Notes: generated by a model from the letters alone, not told the origin. A stretch of 51,255 nt of DNA from Bacteroidales bacterium (GCA_017429765.1 JAFROJ010000072.1:1-51255), one strand, 5' to 3'; positions 26,542-35,336 are shown, counted from the first letter of the stretch. Made by a program: numbers and translations.

Positions 26542-27714
26542 ATGGATTGCGAGCGTAAATTCCAGGAGACCTACAGGAGGGATCCGGAAGGAGTGTCCTT
26601 CTGCCCCTACCGTGTCTGCCCGATTGGCGCCCATTCCGACCACCAGCTCGGGAAGATCACCGGTTTCGCCATCGACAAGGGGATCCACATCGCATATTCG
26701 GCCAAGCGTAACGGTGTGGTCGAGCTGTCCTCTCTCCAGTTCGAGAAAAGGGCCCAGTGGCATGTCAGGGCGGTTCCCGAGGAGAAGCAGAACGACTGGG
26801 CGGATCACCTCCGCGGGGCCACGAGGGAACTTGCCCAGGTCTATCCGCTCCAGGTCGGCCTGAGCGGGGTGATCGAGGGCACTCTCCCGATCGGCGGGCT
26901 CTCCTCGTCGGCGGCTGTGATCATCTCCTTCATGAAGGCGCTGTGTGTGGTCAACGGCCTGCATCTCGAGGACATGGAGCTGATCAATATGGCCAAGGCG
27001 GCGGAGAATAACTATGTCGGGGTCTCCTGCGGCAAGCTTGACCAGAGCTGCGAGGTCTTCTCCCGTAAGGATCACCTCCTCTATCTGGACACCAGGGACG
27101 ATTCCTATGAGTTGATCCCCGCGTCCCCGGCGATGAAGCCTTACGAGATAGCCATATTCTTCAGCGGTGTGGAGAGAAGCCTTGCCGGGACCAAGTTCAA
27201 CATGAGGGTGGACGAGTGCAAGAGCGCCGCCTACGCCCTTAAGGCATATTCCGGGATGGAGTACGGCAAGTTCCCCGACACTTACCTTCGGGATGTCCCC
27301 AGGGAGGTTTACGAGGCCTTCAAGGATTGTCTTCCGGATAACTGGCGCAAGCGGGCCGAGCATTGGTTCACCGAGTTCGATCGCGTCCAGAAGGGAGCCG
27401 AGGCCTGGAGGAGGGGAGACATCGAGGAGTTCGGAAGGCTCAGTTTCGAGAGCGGCCGCTCCTCGATCGAGAACTACGAGACGGGCTCCCCAGAGTTGAA
27501 GAGGATTTACGACATAATGACCAGGACCGACGGTGTCTACGGCGGCAGGTTCAGCGGGGCTGGTTTCAAAGGCTGTTGCATGGCCTTGATTGATCCGGCT
27601 TACCGCGAAAGCATATTCGAGAAAGTCGAGAGGGAGTACCTCGAGGAGTTCCCGGAGCTCAGGGGCCGCTACTCGGCCTATGTCTGCCACAGCGCCGACG
27701 GAGTGAGAATATAA
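26542..27714 (+). CDS. GHMP kinase, galactokinase family, possibly galacturonokinase-like
   Basis: A 390-residue GHMP sugar kinase. Motif 1 reads CPYRVCPIGAHSDHQLGK instead of the galactokinase GRVNLIGEHTDY; the GAHxDHQ form is that of plant galacturonokinase and its relatives. Motif 2 is LPIGGLSSSAAV (ATP loop) and motif 3 is FSGAGFKGCCMAL near the C-terminus. The enzyme should phosphorylate C1 of a free sugar; the motif 1 change argues for a uronic acid or a pentose rather than galactose, but this is inference. It lies 3 bases after pgi and 10 before a nucleotidyltransferase, together a kinase/uridylyltransferase-like salvage pair. Confidence 0.82.
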   Translation: MDCERKFQETYRRDPEGVSFCPYRVCPIGAHSDHQLGKITGFAIDKGIHIAYSAKRNGVVELSSLQFEKRAQWHVRAVPEEKQNDWADHLRGATRELAQVYPLQVGLSGVIEGTLPIGGLSSSAAVIISFMKALCVVNGLHLEDMELINMAKAAENNYVGVSCGKLDQSCEVFSRKDHLLYLDTRDDSYELIPASPAMKPYEIAIFFSGVERSLAGTKFNMRVDECKSAAYALKAYSGMEYGKFPDTYLRDVPREVYEAFKDCLPDNWRKRAEHWFTEFDRVQKGAEAWRRGDIEEFGRLSFESGRSSIENYETGSPELKRIYDIMTRTDGVYGGRFSGAGFKGCCMALIDPAYRESIFEKVEREYLEEFPELRGRYSAYVCHSADGVRI

Positions 27715-27724
27715 CACTAAAGCG

Positions 27725-28468
27725 ATGAGATGCCTTATCCTGGCGGCCGGTTACGCCACGAGGCTGCGACCGCTTACAGACAATTTCCCGAAACCCCTGC
27801 TGGAAGTCGGCGGGAAACCTATTCTAGACTGGCTCGTCGAGGACATCTCGGCGAGCGGGAAGGTGGACGGTTTCGCCGTGATCACCAACCACAGATTTGC
27901 CCGGATTTTCGAAGAGTGGGCCGCCGGACGCCCTGAGGACATAACTGTCCTGGACGACGGCACGTCCACCAACGAGACCCGTCTCGGGGCCGTGAGGGAC
28001 ATCATGTTCGCCGTGGACGCTCTCTCCCTGGACGAGGACCTGCTCGTGATCGCCGGTGATAACCTGCTGGATTTCAGCCTGGGAGCTTTCATCGACTATT
28101 CCCTCGGGAAAGGCACCTCCTGCGTGATGAGGTACTTTGAGCCATCCGTGGAGCGGCTCCGCAAGTGCGGAGTCCTGGAGATAGACGAGGACGGGCTGAT
28201 ACTCGGGATGGAGGAGAAACCCTCCGAGCCGAAGTCCAACTGGTGCTGTCCCCCGTTCTATTATTACACCCGCTCCGACGCCGCCCTGATCCCTGAGGCG
28301 ATCGCCTCCGGTTGCGGGACAGACGCCCCGGGAAGTCTTGTGGCCTGGATCTCCGCCAAGTCGCCTGTCCATGCCATGGAGATGCCCGGAAGGCGCCATG
28401 ACATAGGCAGCCTCGAGAGTTACATGGCCGCCCGTGATTTTTTCGGTAAGAATATAACAATCCAATGA
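27725..28468 (+). CDS. Sugar-1-phosphate nucleotidyltransferase
   Basis: A 247-residue protein with the nucleotidyltransferase signature LAAGYATRLRPLTDNFPKPL at the N-terminus, GGKPILDWLV, and the catalytic metal site region VIAGDNLLDFS. It is shorter than RmlA/GalU types and has no hexapeptide-repeat extension. It joins an NMP moiety to a sugar-1-phosphate. Placed directly after the GHMP kinase, it probably uses that kinase's product. The base and sugar specificity cannot be read from the sequence. Confidence 0.87.
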   Translation: MRCLILAAGYATRLRPLTDNFPKPLLEVGGKPILDWLVEDISASGKVDGFAVITNHRFARIFEEWAAGRPEDITVLDDGTSTNETRLGAVRDIMFAVDALSLDEDLLVIAGDNLLDFSLGAFIDYSLGKGTSCVMRYFEPSVERLRKCGVLEIDEDGLILGMEEKPSEPKSNWCCPPFYYYTRSDAALIPEAIASGCGTDAPGSLVAWISAKSPVHAMEMPGRRHDIGSLESYMAARDFFGKNITIQ

Positions 28469-28469
28469 T

Positions 28470-29330
28470 ATGAGACGTTTTCTGACCCTGTTTTCCCTCC
28501 TGTGGGCTGTCGGGCTCTTCGCCCAGACAAGTGTGTCGTTCGAGAAGATATTCTTCGAGACCTACAGCCGGGAGCACAAGTACAATATCCAAGGAGCCTC
28601 GATCGCCGGGGGGATGCTCTTCCAGTTGCACGACGGCAACAAGCCCATAGTGGTGTACGACATGAGGGACGGGTCTTTCGTCGCGGAGATCGCCCTTGAG
28701 CCGGTGAAGACCTGGCACAACAACACGGCGAGTTTCTCCAACGTCCGCTATGAGGAAGGGGACGCGTTCCCCCTGCTCTACGCCAGCCAGGAGAACATCA
28801 AGGAACACAAGGTGATAGTCCACAGGATAACGAAAGGCCCCGACGGCGCCCTCGCCGCCGAGACAGTCCAGACAATCATCCTGCCCGAGCCCATCGAGAT
28901 GGGGCTCTACTATCCCAATCTGGCCCTGGACCTCGACGCCGGCTTCCTCTACCTCACGGGCTTCAGCTGGGCCAGCTGGAACAAGCCGGATAGGTGCAAC
29001 GCCGTCCAGATCCTCCGTTTCAGGCTTCCATCCCCCAAGGAGGGTCCTGTCGTGAAACTCTGGACCAAGGACATCCTGGAGCGCTATTGCACTGATTTCA
29101 AGGTGGCCACGCAAGGGGCCGCCATCCACGGCGGGAAGCTCTACCAGGTGTTCGGAATGCCTGAGAACAGCTGCCTCGTCTGCACCGACCTCTCCACCGG
29201 GGAGGAATTGTTCAAATCCCCGCTTAACGGCATCCCCGGCGAGCCTGAGGGGCTCGGCTTCCACAACGGACAAATAATAGTCACCTGCAACGACGGTGGA
29301 GTCTACCGCGGCGACCTTATCCTGAAATGA
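28470..29330 (+). CDS. Exported protein of unknown function, probable beta-propeller
   Basis: A 286-residue protein with a signal peptide (RFLTLFSLLWAVGLFAQ). The rest is made of repeated strand motifs such as ASIAGGMLFQLHDGNKPIVVYDM and AAIHGGKLYQVFGMPEN, closing with GLGFHNGQIIVTCNDGG, which suggests blades of a beta-propeller. I recognise no catalytic motif. It begins one base after the nucleotidyltransferase stop, and its own stop overlaps the next start as ATGA, so it belongs to the operon. A binding or lyase role in glycan handling is possible but unsupported. Confidence 0.75.
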   Translation: MRRFLTLFSLLWAVGLFAQTSVSFEKIFFETYSREHKYNIQGASIAGGMLFQLHDGNKPIVVYDMRDGSFVAEIALEPVKTWHNNTASFSNVRYEEGDAFPLLYASQENIKEHKVIVHRITKGPDGALAAETVQTIILPEPIEMGLYYPNLALDLDAGFLYLTGFSWASWNKPDRCNAVQILRFRLPSPKEGPVVKLWTKDILERYCTDFKVATQGAAIHGGKLYQVFGMPENSCLVCTDLSTGEELFKSPLNGIPGEPEGLGFHNGQIIVTCNDGGVYRGDLILK

Positions 29331-30550
29331 GACCTGTCATGAGATACTTATCAATCATCTGCGCCTGCGCGGTCGTAGCCGCCGCGTCGATTTCCTGTGG
29401 TCCCGGGCGGGAAGGCGAAGCCTCCGGGGAGAAGACCTATGTCTGCGCCTATGTCTGGCCCTCATGCCACGACGACTCCCTGGCCCACCACTGGCTCTGG
29501 GAGGAAGGAATAGGCGAGTGGGAAGTGATCAAACAGGGAGACAAGCGTTTCCCCGAGCATTACCAGCCCCGCCAGCCACTCTGGGGCTATGAGCTGGACA
29601 ACGACCCCGTGGTCGTCGAGAAGTGGATCAACACAGCCCTGAAGTACGGCGTGAACACCTTCATCTACGACTGGTACTGGTACAACGACCCGGAAGGTTA
29701 CAGCGGCCCGTACCTCGAGAGCGCGCTGAACGACGGTTTCCTCGGCGCCCCCAGCCATGACAAGATGAACTTCTACATAATGTGGGCGAACCACGACGTG
29801 AAGTACAACTATTGGAACTACCACAAGTGGGGAGACAACGAGGAGCGCCTCTTCGACCCCGATGTGGACTGGGACCAGTTCAAGAAGGTCGTGGCAAGGG
29901 TGATCGACCAGTATTTCGGGCTCCCGGAATATGTGAAGATCGACGGCTGCCCTGTCTTCGCCATTTTCTCGATGGGCAACTTCATCAGGAGCTTCGGCTC
30001 GCTTGAGGAGGCCGCCAAGGCCATGGAATATTTCCGCGACGAGGTCAAGAAGGCCGGGTTCCCGGACCTTCACCTGCAAGAGATCCAGGGCGGAGGCTAC
30101 AGGATGGGCGAGGCCAGGATCGAGAGTATGAGGAAAATCATCAGCGCCCTCGGGATCAACAGCGAGGCCCTCTACAACATGGGAGGCCTCGATCCGGACT
30201 ATCTCCTTCAGGGAAAGGAGGCCATCGAGATCCGCGGGCAGATGGACGAGGTCTTCGATATTCCCGTCTTCCCTTGCGTCTCGATCGGCTGGGACGACAC
30301 GCCCCGCTTCCCCGGCAAGGGACCTGACGACTGCACCCGCTTCCACAACACCCCCCAGACATTCGCCACCTTCCTCGCCAAGGCCAAGGAATATGTCAAC
30401 AATCATCCCGACCAGCCTCGTTTCATGATGATCAACGCCTGGAACGAGTGGGTTGAGGGAAGCTACCTGCTGCCTGACCGCCTCAACGGCTTCGGCTATC
30501 TCCAGGCTGTCCGCGACGTCCTTGACGGCAAGTACGACCAGACTTTGTAA
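29327..30550 (+). CDS. WbsX/GH99-like TIM-barrel protein, lipoprotein
   Basis: A 407-residue protein of the WbsX (PF14307) / GH99-like type. Typical segments are LWGYELDNDPVVVEKWINT, GVNTFIYDWYWYND, and the C-terminal FMMINAWNEWVEGSYLLPD that closes the barrel. The leader (MRYLSIICACAVVAAASISC) suggests lipidation; the Met at 29339 may be the real start, the Met at 29327 overlapping the previous stop. Some family members are annotated as glycosyltransferases, but a secreted barrel of this kind is more likely a glycoside hydrolase such as an endo-mannosidase relative. Substrate unknown. Confidence 0.82.
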   Translation: MRPVMRYLSIICACAVVAAASISCGPGREGEASGEKTYVCAYVWPSCHDDSLAHHWLWEEGIGEWEVIKQGDKRFPEHYQPRQPLWGYELDNDPVVVEKWINTALKYGVNTFIYDWYWYNDPEGYSGPYLESALNDGFLGAPSHDKMNFYIMWANHDVKYNYWNYHKWGDNEERLFDPDVDWDQFKKVVARVIDQYFGLPEYVKIDGCPVFAIFSMGNFIRSFGSLEEAAKAMEYFRDEVKKAGFPDLHLQEIQGGGYRMGEARIESMRKIISALGINSEALYNMGGLDPDYLLQGKEAIEIRGQMDEVFDIPVFPCVSIGWDDTPRFPGKGPDDCTRFHNTPQTFATFLAKAKEYVNNHPDQPRFMMINAWNEWVEGSYLLPDRLNGFGYLQAVRDVLDGKYDQTL

Positions 30551-30580
30551 AGTCTTGAAACATAATTGATAACATGCGTC

Positions 30581-32107
30581 ATGAAAGATTATTCCAGAAG
30601 AGATTTCATCAAGACCAGCCTGACCGCGACGGCCGGCATGGCCGCTTTCACAATAGTGCCGAGTCATGTGCTTGGCAAGACTCTCGGGCATGTGGCCCCC
30701 AGTGACAAGTTGAACATCGCCGGGATCGGAATCGGCGGAGTCGGCCGCAGGAACCTCAAGCACATGGCCACCGAGAACATCGTGGCTCTCTGCGACGTGG
30801 ACTGGACCTATGCAATGAAGACGTTCAACGACTATCCGGACGCCAAGCGTTTCAAGGACTGGAGGGTCATGTTTGACCAGATGGGCAAGGACATCGACGC
30901 CGTTGTCGTGGCCACGCCGGATCACACCCACGCGGTGATCGCCGCCCACGCCATGACTCTCGGGAAGCATGTCTATGTCCAGAAACCCCTCACTCATTCC
31001 GTCTACGAGGCCAGGCTCCTGACCCGGCTCGCCAAGAAATACAAGGTGGCCACCCAGATGGGCAACCAGGGCAACTCCTTCGACGACTGCCGCCAGCTCT
31101 CAGAGTGGATCTGGTCAGGTGTGATCGGCGAGGTCAAGGAGGTCCATTGCTGGACCGACCGCCCGATCTGGCCCCAGGGCCTCATGCTGCCCCCGGGTAA
31201 CGCCAAGGTGCCCAAGACCCTCGACTGGAATCTATTCATAGGCCCCGCCGAGATGAGGCCTTACGACCCGGCCTACACCCCTTGGAACTGGAGAGGTTTC
31301 TATGACTTCGGCACCGGTGCCCTGGGCGACATGGCATGCCATATCATGGATCCTGTCGTGATGGCCCTCGGGATCAAGTACCCGACCAGCGTGATGGCCA
31401 GCTCGACCCTGAGCAACCTCTATTCCCCGCCTCACGCCGAGAAGATCACCTACACCTTCCCCGCCAGGGAACCCAAGGGCAACGTGGCCATGCCTGAGCT
31501 GAAGATCCACTGGTACGACGGAGGCCTGCTGCCTGACCGTCCCGAGGAACTCCCCGACGGCGAGATGATGGGTGACGAGAACGGAGGTCTCATATTCGTC
31601 GGTACCAAGGGGAAGATCATGGCAGGCTGCTATGGTTTGAAGCCGATGCTGCTGCCTAAGTCCTCGATGGATTATTTCAAGGAACCCGAACCTGTCATCC
31701 GCAGGGTCCCGGGAGGCAACGGGGACATCTGGAGCACGGACGCGCATGAGCAAGACTGGGTCCGCGCCTGCAAGGAATCCCCTGAGAACCGTGTCGAGAC
31801 CTCGTCCAACTTCCAGGTCTCAGGGCCTTTCACGGAGATGGTCGACATGGGAGTCCTGGCGGTGCGTCTCTCCGGCCCCACAGGCCTGCACCGCGAGCTG
31901 AAATGGGACGGTGAGTCCATGCGCTTCACCAACATTTCGGATTCCGACACTATCAGGATCGTGAATCACGACGAGTTCAAGGTCATCGACGGGGATCCAC
32001 GCTTCGACCGCCGCTACGCCGAGTTCAACGCCAAGGCCATGGCCGAGGAATGGATCCGCCACACCTACCACAACGGATTCTCATTACCTGACATGCCCAA
32101 TGAATAA
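30581..32107 (+). CDS. Tat-exported Gfo/Idh/MocA-family oxidoreductase (second copy)
   Basis: A 508-residue protein beginning at the ATG at 30581, with a Tat leader (SRRDFIKTSLTATAGMAAF). The Rossmann motif is GIGIGGVGRRNLKHM, followed by NIVALCDVDW; the EKP position reads VQKPLTHS, keeping the Lys. The catalytic-domain His is in LGDMACHIMDPVVMAL. It is only distantly similar to the copy at 20715, so the two are not a recent duplication. It overlaps the isomerase-like gene by 8 bases. The pairing of a Tat oxidoreductase with a TIM-barrel isomerase/lyase recalls the C3-oxidation and elimination steps described for Bacteroides glycoside cleavage. Confidence 0.9.
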   Translation: MKDYSRRDFIKTSLTATAGMAAFTIVPSHVLGKTLGHVAPSDKLNIAGIGIGGVGRRNLKHMATENIVALCDVDWTYAMKTFNDYPDAKRFKDWRVMFDQMGKDIDAVVVATPDHTHAVIAAHAMTLGKHVYVQKPLTHSVYEARLLTRLAKKYKVATQMGNQGNSFDDCRQLSEWIWSGVIGEVKEVHCWTDRPIWPQGLMLPPGNAKVPKTLDWNLFIGPAEMRPYDPAYTPWNWRGFYDFGTGALGDMACHIMDPVVMALGIKYPTSVMASSTLSNLYSPPHAEKITYTFPAREPKGNVAMPELKIHWYDGGLLPDRPEELPDGEMMGDENGGLIFVGTKGKIMAGCYGLKPMLLPKSSMDYFKEPEPVIRRVPGGNGDIWSTDAHEQDWVRACKESPENRVETSSNFQVSGPFTEMVDMGVLAVRLSGPTGLHRELKWDGESMRFTNISDSDTIRIVNHDEFKVIDGDPRFDRRYAEFNAKAMAEEWIRHTYHNGFSLPDMPNE

Positions 32108-32957
32108 GATAGGGATACTCTTCATAGCCGCCGCGACCGCCACCCGGGCGGTCGCCGGTTGCTCTGGCGGGCTGACCAAGGCCGAGAAGATGGGCTGGAA
32201 CCTGGCAGTGCAGTCCTACACCTTCCACAAGTTCTCCTTCGAGGAGGCTTTGGACAAGACCGCTGAGCTGGGAGTGAAGTACATTGAGGCTTTCCCCGGG
32301 CACCGTCTCGGCGGCAAATGGGGCGACCAGGTTTTCGGCTACGGCATGGACTCCGACACCCGCAAGGAGATTCTCGACCTCGCGGCCTCCAAGGGAGTGA
32401 GGATAGTGGGTTCCGGAGTCTTTGTCCCGACCGACCCCACGGAATGGGAGAAGGAGTTCAAGTTCGCCAAGGACATGGGGCTTGAATACATCTCCGCCGA
32501 GCCTCCGATGGAGGACTGGGATCTTGTCGAGAGACTCTCCGGCGAATATGGACTGGCTGTCTCCGTCCACAACCATCCACGCCCTTCGACCTACTGGACT
32601 CCCGACAGCCTTTTAATGGCCGTCGGTGGTCGCTCCTCAAGGCTCGGATCATGCTCCGATGTGGGGCATTGGAAAAGATGCGGCCTGGACCATCTGGAGT
32701 GCCTCAGGAAACTCGAGGGCAGGATCATATCCCTGCATTTCAAGGACATAGCCCCTGATGACGCAGAGGGAGGCCCTCATGATGTGATCTGGGGAACGGG
32801 GACTCTTGAGGTTCCCGCCATGCTGGAAATACTTAAGGATCAGGGATTCAAGGGCTATTTCGCCATTGAATACGAGTACAACTGGGACAACTCTGTCCCG
32901 GACATCCGCGAATGCGTGGATTATTTCAACCAGGTGGTTGACTCTCTCACTCGGTAG
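32100..32957 (+). CDS. Sugar phosphate isomerase/epimerase-like TIM barrel, possible 3-keto-glycoside lyase
   Basis: A 285-residue AP-endonuclease-2/xylose-isomerase-like barrel. Putative metal ligands lie in ISAEPP, SVHNHPRP, GSCSDVGHW and FAIEYEYNW, the Glu/His/Asp/Glu set of this superfamily. The N-terminus has a leader with a lipobox-like AVAGC, so it is probably exported like its partner. Homologues next to Gfo/Idh/MocA genes in Bacteroides act as lyases on 3-keto glycosides rather than isomerases; I infer the same here from context. It overlaps the oxidoreductase by 8 bases and ends the operon, overlapping the convergent lipoprotein gene by 11 bases. Confidence 0.83.
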   Translation: MNKIGILFIAAATATRAVAGCSGGLTKAEKMGWNLAVQSYTFHKFSFEEALDKTAELGVKYIEAFPGHRLGGKWGDQVFGYGMDSDTRKEILDLAASKGVRIVGSGVFVPTDPTEWEKEFKFAKDMGLEYISAEPPMEDWDLVERLSGEYGLAVSVHNHPRPSTYWTPDSLLMAVGGRSSRLGSCSDVGHWKRCGLDHLECLRKLEGRIISLHFKDIAPDDAEGGPHDVIWGTGTLEVPAMLEILKDQGFKGYFAIEYEYNWDNSVPDIRECVDYFNQVVDSLTR

Positions 32958-33540
32958 GAATCTCAACGGCCGGCCAGCCGAAGTCCTGGATGAACTTGGC
33001 TCCAAGTCCATTGGCCTTGACGAATTCCGCCACGGCCTTTAATCTCGCGGCCTCTCGGGCCTTATCGTCGGAATAGGCCGACATGAACTCATCATACTTG
33101 TCCCCGAAGATGGCCTTGGCGCTGGAAGTGAAGCCGGAGCCGTCGGCGACAGGTTCGAATGAGGTCACCTCATAGCTTTCTCCACTCTTTCGGACATGCA
33201 TCTTTCCGGGATAGGCGCCTCCGGAGGCTGTATTAAGAGTGTCTCCGGACAGGTTATAATTCAAAAGCCAGAAAGTGCCTATGACCTGGATGTCCTCCGG
33301 GTCGCTCTCATCCACGGCGGCGAAGGAGTGGAAGGGGATGCTGTACTCCGCGGCGTCGTAACCCTCTCCGATTGTCCCGGTGAGGTAGCGGTCGATCGCG
33401 GTGTAAACGGTCTCAACGGTGGCTTCCGTTCCGGCCTCCTCTGGGGCCTCATTCTTGGCCTGACGCTGTCCGCAACTCGAGGCGATGGCCATCGTGAAAA
33501 GGCTGACAACAGCCAAAGCGATAATTCTGATAGTTCTCAT
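32947..33540 (-). CDS. Lipoprotein of unknown function
   Basis: A 197-residue protein starting at the ATG complementary to 33538-33540. The leader MRTIRIIALAVVSLFTMA ends in a lipobox before Cys (ASSCGQ). An acidic linker (APEEAGTEATVE) precedes a small folded domain with FHSFAAVDESDPEDIQVIGTFW and SGGAYPGKMHVRK, an alpha/beta pattern I do not recognise. It is probably an envelope protein. The sulfatase gene ends 27 bases upstream on the same strand, so the two may be co-transcribed. Confidence 0.75.
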   Translation of the reverse strand: MRTIRIIALAVVSLFTMAIASSCGQRQAKNEAPEEAGTEATVETVYTAIDRYLTGTIGEGYDAAEYSIPFHSFAAVDESDPEDIQVIGTFWLLNYNLSGDTLNTASGGAYPGKMHVRKSGESYEVTSFEPVADGSGFTSSAKAIFGDKYDEFMSAYSDDKAREAARLKAVAEFVKANGLGAKFIQDFGWPAVEIPTE

Positions 33541-33567
33541 ATCGATTAGTAACACTTAACTAAAAAT

Positions 33568-35073
33568 CTATTTTCCCGGACTGATGGGTGTGCCGGTGAA
33601 ATCGACAGGGTACTGCGCCCCGGCCTCCTCAAGCCGTTTGGCCATCTCCTTGACCATCTTGCGTACGCGCCAGGGCCTCCTGGCGGCCAGATCCTTATTC
33701 TCGAAAGGATCCCTTTTGAGATTGAACAGGGAGCATTGCGGCTTCTCGGGATGTGTCGGGTTGTAGTAATAGATCAACTTCCACTTTCCCTCGCGCCAGA
33801 CAGTGAAGTAACTGCCCCTGTGCTCGTGAGGGAAGTGCATCAGGAACTCGTCGCGGTGGTTTTTGTCCTTCGAGCCCGAAAGCAGAGCGCTGATGTCCTG
33901 CCCGTCAACCGGGTGGTCTGAAGGGATCTTGGCCCCTACGACGGACGCCAAAGTGGGGTAGATGTCGCAGATGGAAGTCACCTCGGTCCGGACGCCGTTC
34001 TCCATTATGGGCAGCCTTGACTGGAACTCGTTATCCTCCCGCTCAGCCCACGAGACTATGCTGGGGACCCTTATCCCTCCCTCGAACTCGGTCCCTTTCA
34101 TCCCTCGCAAAGGGGCGCTCGAGCAATGGTCACGGTCTGTCCCGAGGAAGAGGCCGGTGCCGTTATCTCCCATGAATATCACAAGAGTGTTCCCCGCGAT
34201 CCCTTTTTCCGTCAGATGGTCGAGGATGTCCCCGAGGGACTTGTCCATCCCCTCGATCAACGTGGCGAAACCCTTGGCGTTCGCCGGCTTGGTGGTGTCG
34301 GCCTGATAACGGCCGATGAAACGGGGATCGGTCTGGTGGGGAGTGTGAACCGCATAGTGGGACATGTAAAGGAAGAAGGGAATGTCCTCCTCGACAGCCT
34401 CGTCAATCCGCTCCAAAGCCTCCAGGGTGAGCGCCTCGGTCAGGAAAGTGTCCGTCCCGTGGTACTTCTCCAGCCCAGGGACAGCCCTTGGCTGATATCC
34501 CTTGATCAATCCATAACCGTCTTCCCCATAATAACTTCCGGGCTCACCTATAGAAGAGCCGGCCACGTTCACGTCAAACCCCACGTTCAGGGGATCGGCC
34601 GCTGGAGAATAATTGTTTCCCAGATGCGCCTTGCCCACGTGGATTGTCCTGTAGCCTGCGGAGGCGAGCATCCGGGGGAGTGTCCACTCCTCTTCGGATA
34701 TTCCCGCCCAGCCCCATCCGTACGGCCCGAAACCGTCACGGTTGTCGCTCTCCGAGTTGATCCAGTTGGTGGTGTGGTGCCGTGCCGAGTATTTTCCCGT
34801 CAGGAGCGAGACCCTCGACGGGGAACTCACGCTCATCGCGTAGAACTGGCTGAACCTCACTCCTTGGGAAGCGAGCCGTTCCATCGCGGGAGTGTGGTAC
34901 CAATCGTTGAAGGGATATCTTACCGGAGAGCCGTCACGGTCGGTGATGAAGGGGACGCTTGTGTCCATCGGCCCCATGTCGTCGGTCAGGAACACGACGA
35001 TGTTGGGCCTGTCCTGGGCTTTCAAGGCCAGGCTTCCGGCAAGGAACAATAACGCTGAAGGGAGGTGATTCAT
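33568..35073 (-). CDS. Serine-type sulfatase, exported
   Basis: A 501-residue arylsulfatase-family enzyme with a signal peptide (cleavage about residue 20). The metal-binding start is NIVVFLTDDMG, and the modification motif is SSPSRVSLLTG with Ser83 at the formylglycine position, so it needs an anaerobic sulfatase-maturating radical SAM enzyme; none is encoded in the window. Other active-site segments are SHYAVHTPHQTDPRF and MGDNGTG. It removes sulfate esters from a glycan. Its presence suggests that part of the target polysaccharide is sulfated. Substrate subfamily is not assignable by eye. Confidence 0.92.
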   Translation of the reverse strand: MNHLPSALLFLAGSLALKAQDRPNIVVFLTDDMGPMDTSVPFITDRDGSPVRYPFNDWYHTPAMERLASQGVRFSQFYAMSVSSPSRVSLLTGKYSARHHTTNWINSESDNRDGFGPYGWGWAGISEEEWTLPRMLASAGYRTIHVGKAHLGNNYSPAADPLNVGFDVNVAGSSIGEPGSYYGEDGYGLIKGYQPRAVPGLEKYHGTDTFLTEALTLEALERIDEAVEEDIPFFLYMSHYAVHTPHQTDPRFIGRYQADTTKPANAKGFATLIEGMDKSLGDILDHLTEKGIAGNTLVIFMGDNGTGLFLGTDRDHCSSAPLRGMKGTEFEGGIRVPSIVSWAEREDNEFQSRLPIMENGVRTEVTSICDIYPTLASVVGAKIPSDHPVDGQDISALLSGSKDKNHRDEFLMHFPHEHRGSYFTVWREGKWKLIYYYNPTHPEKPQCSLFNLKRDPFENKDLAARRPWRVRKMVKEMAKRLEEAGAQYPVDFTGTPISPGK

Positions 35074-35095
35074 GTCCCTAAGATAGCGATTTTTG

Positions 35096-35251
35096 TCAAC
35101 TTTCGCTGTCCCTGAACACGGGGAAAGCCTTCAGGCACATGATTTTTCCCCCGGAAGTGTTTATTATCCTGTAACTTCCGGCCGCGGCGGAAATCACGAG
35201 AGTCTCGGAGTAACTAAGGTGGAACACCGTCAACGGCAAAAAGATTTTCAT
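35096..35251 (-). CDS. Possible 51-residue open frame in the sulfatase/GntR-fusion gap
   Basis: The minus strand encodes a short frame starting MKIFLPLTVFHLSYSETLV and ending VFRDSES. It has no domain I recognise and no clear ribosome site, and could be chance or a remnant. It fills most of the 264-base gap between the sulfatase and the GntR-glycosidase fusion. Confidence 0.2.
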   Translation of the reverse strand: MKIFLPLTVFHLSYSETLVISAAAGSYRIINTSGGKIMCLKAFPVFRDSES

Positions 35252-35263
35252 GGTTCGTCTCAT

Positions 35264-35279
35264 ATATGTTTATACATAT
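35264..35279. promoter_or_regulatory. GntR-like palindromic operator candidate
   Basis: ATATGT (35264-35269) and ACATAT (35274-35279) form a perfect inverted repeat around TTAT. TGT...ACA arms are the common form of GntR-family operators. It lies just upstream of the -7 box of a gene that starts with a truncated GntR domain. Confidence 0.45.
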
Positions 35280-35304
35280 TCGCTCTGTCGAGAAAATAAT
35301 TAAT

Positions 35305-35312
35305 TATTTTTG
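35305..35312 (+). promoter_or_regulatory. TAnnTTTG -7 box before the GntR-glycosidase gene
   Basis: TATTTTTG, an exact consensus match, 24 bases before the ATG at 35337. The palindrome at 35264-35279 would sit near its -33 region. Confidence 0.55.
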
Positions 35313-35336
35313 TTCAGACATTTAAAACCCGGTTCT

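Noticed and set aside
25972-27717. 581-codon open frame opposite pgi and the GHMP kinase
   Set aside because: It spans two certain plus-strand genes, has a Leu/Glu/Gly/Val-biased composition and no recognisable motif.
35093-35299. 68-codon plus-strand open frame in the gap before the GntR fusion
   Set aside because: No ribosome site, no domain and random-looking composition; it also overlaps the palindrome that looks regulatory.
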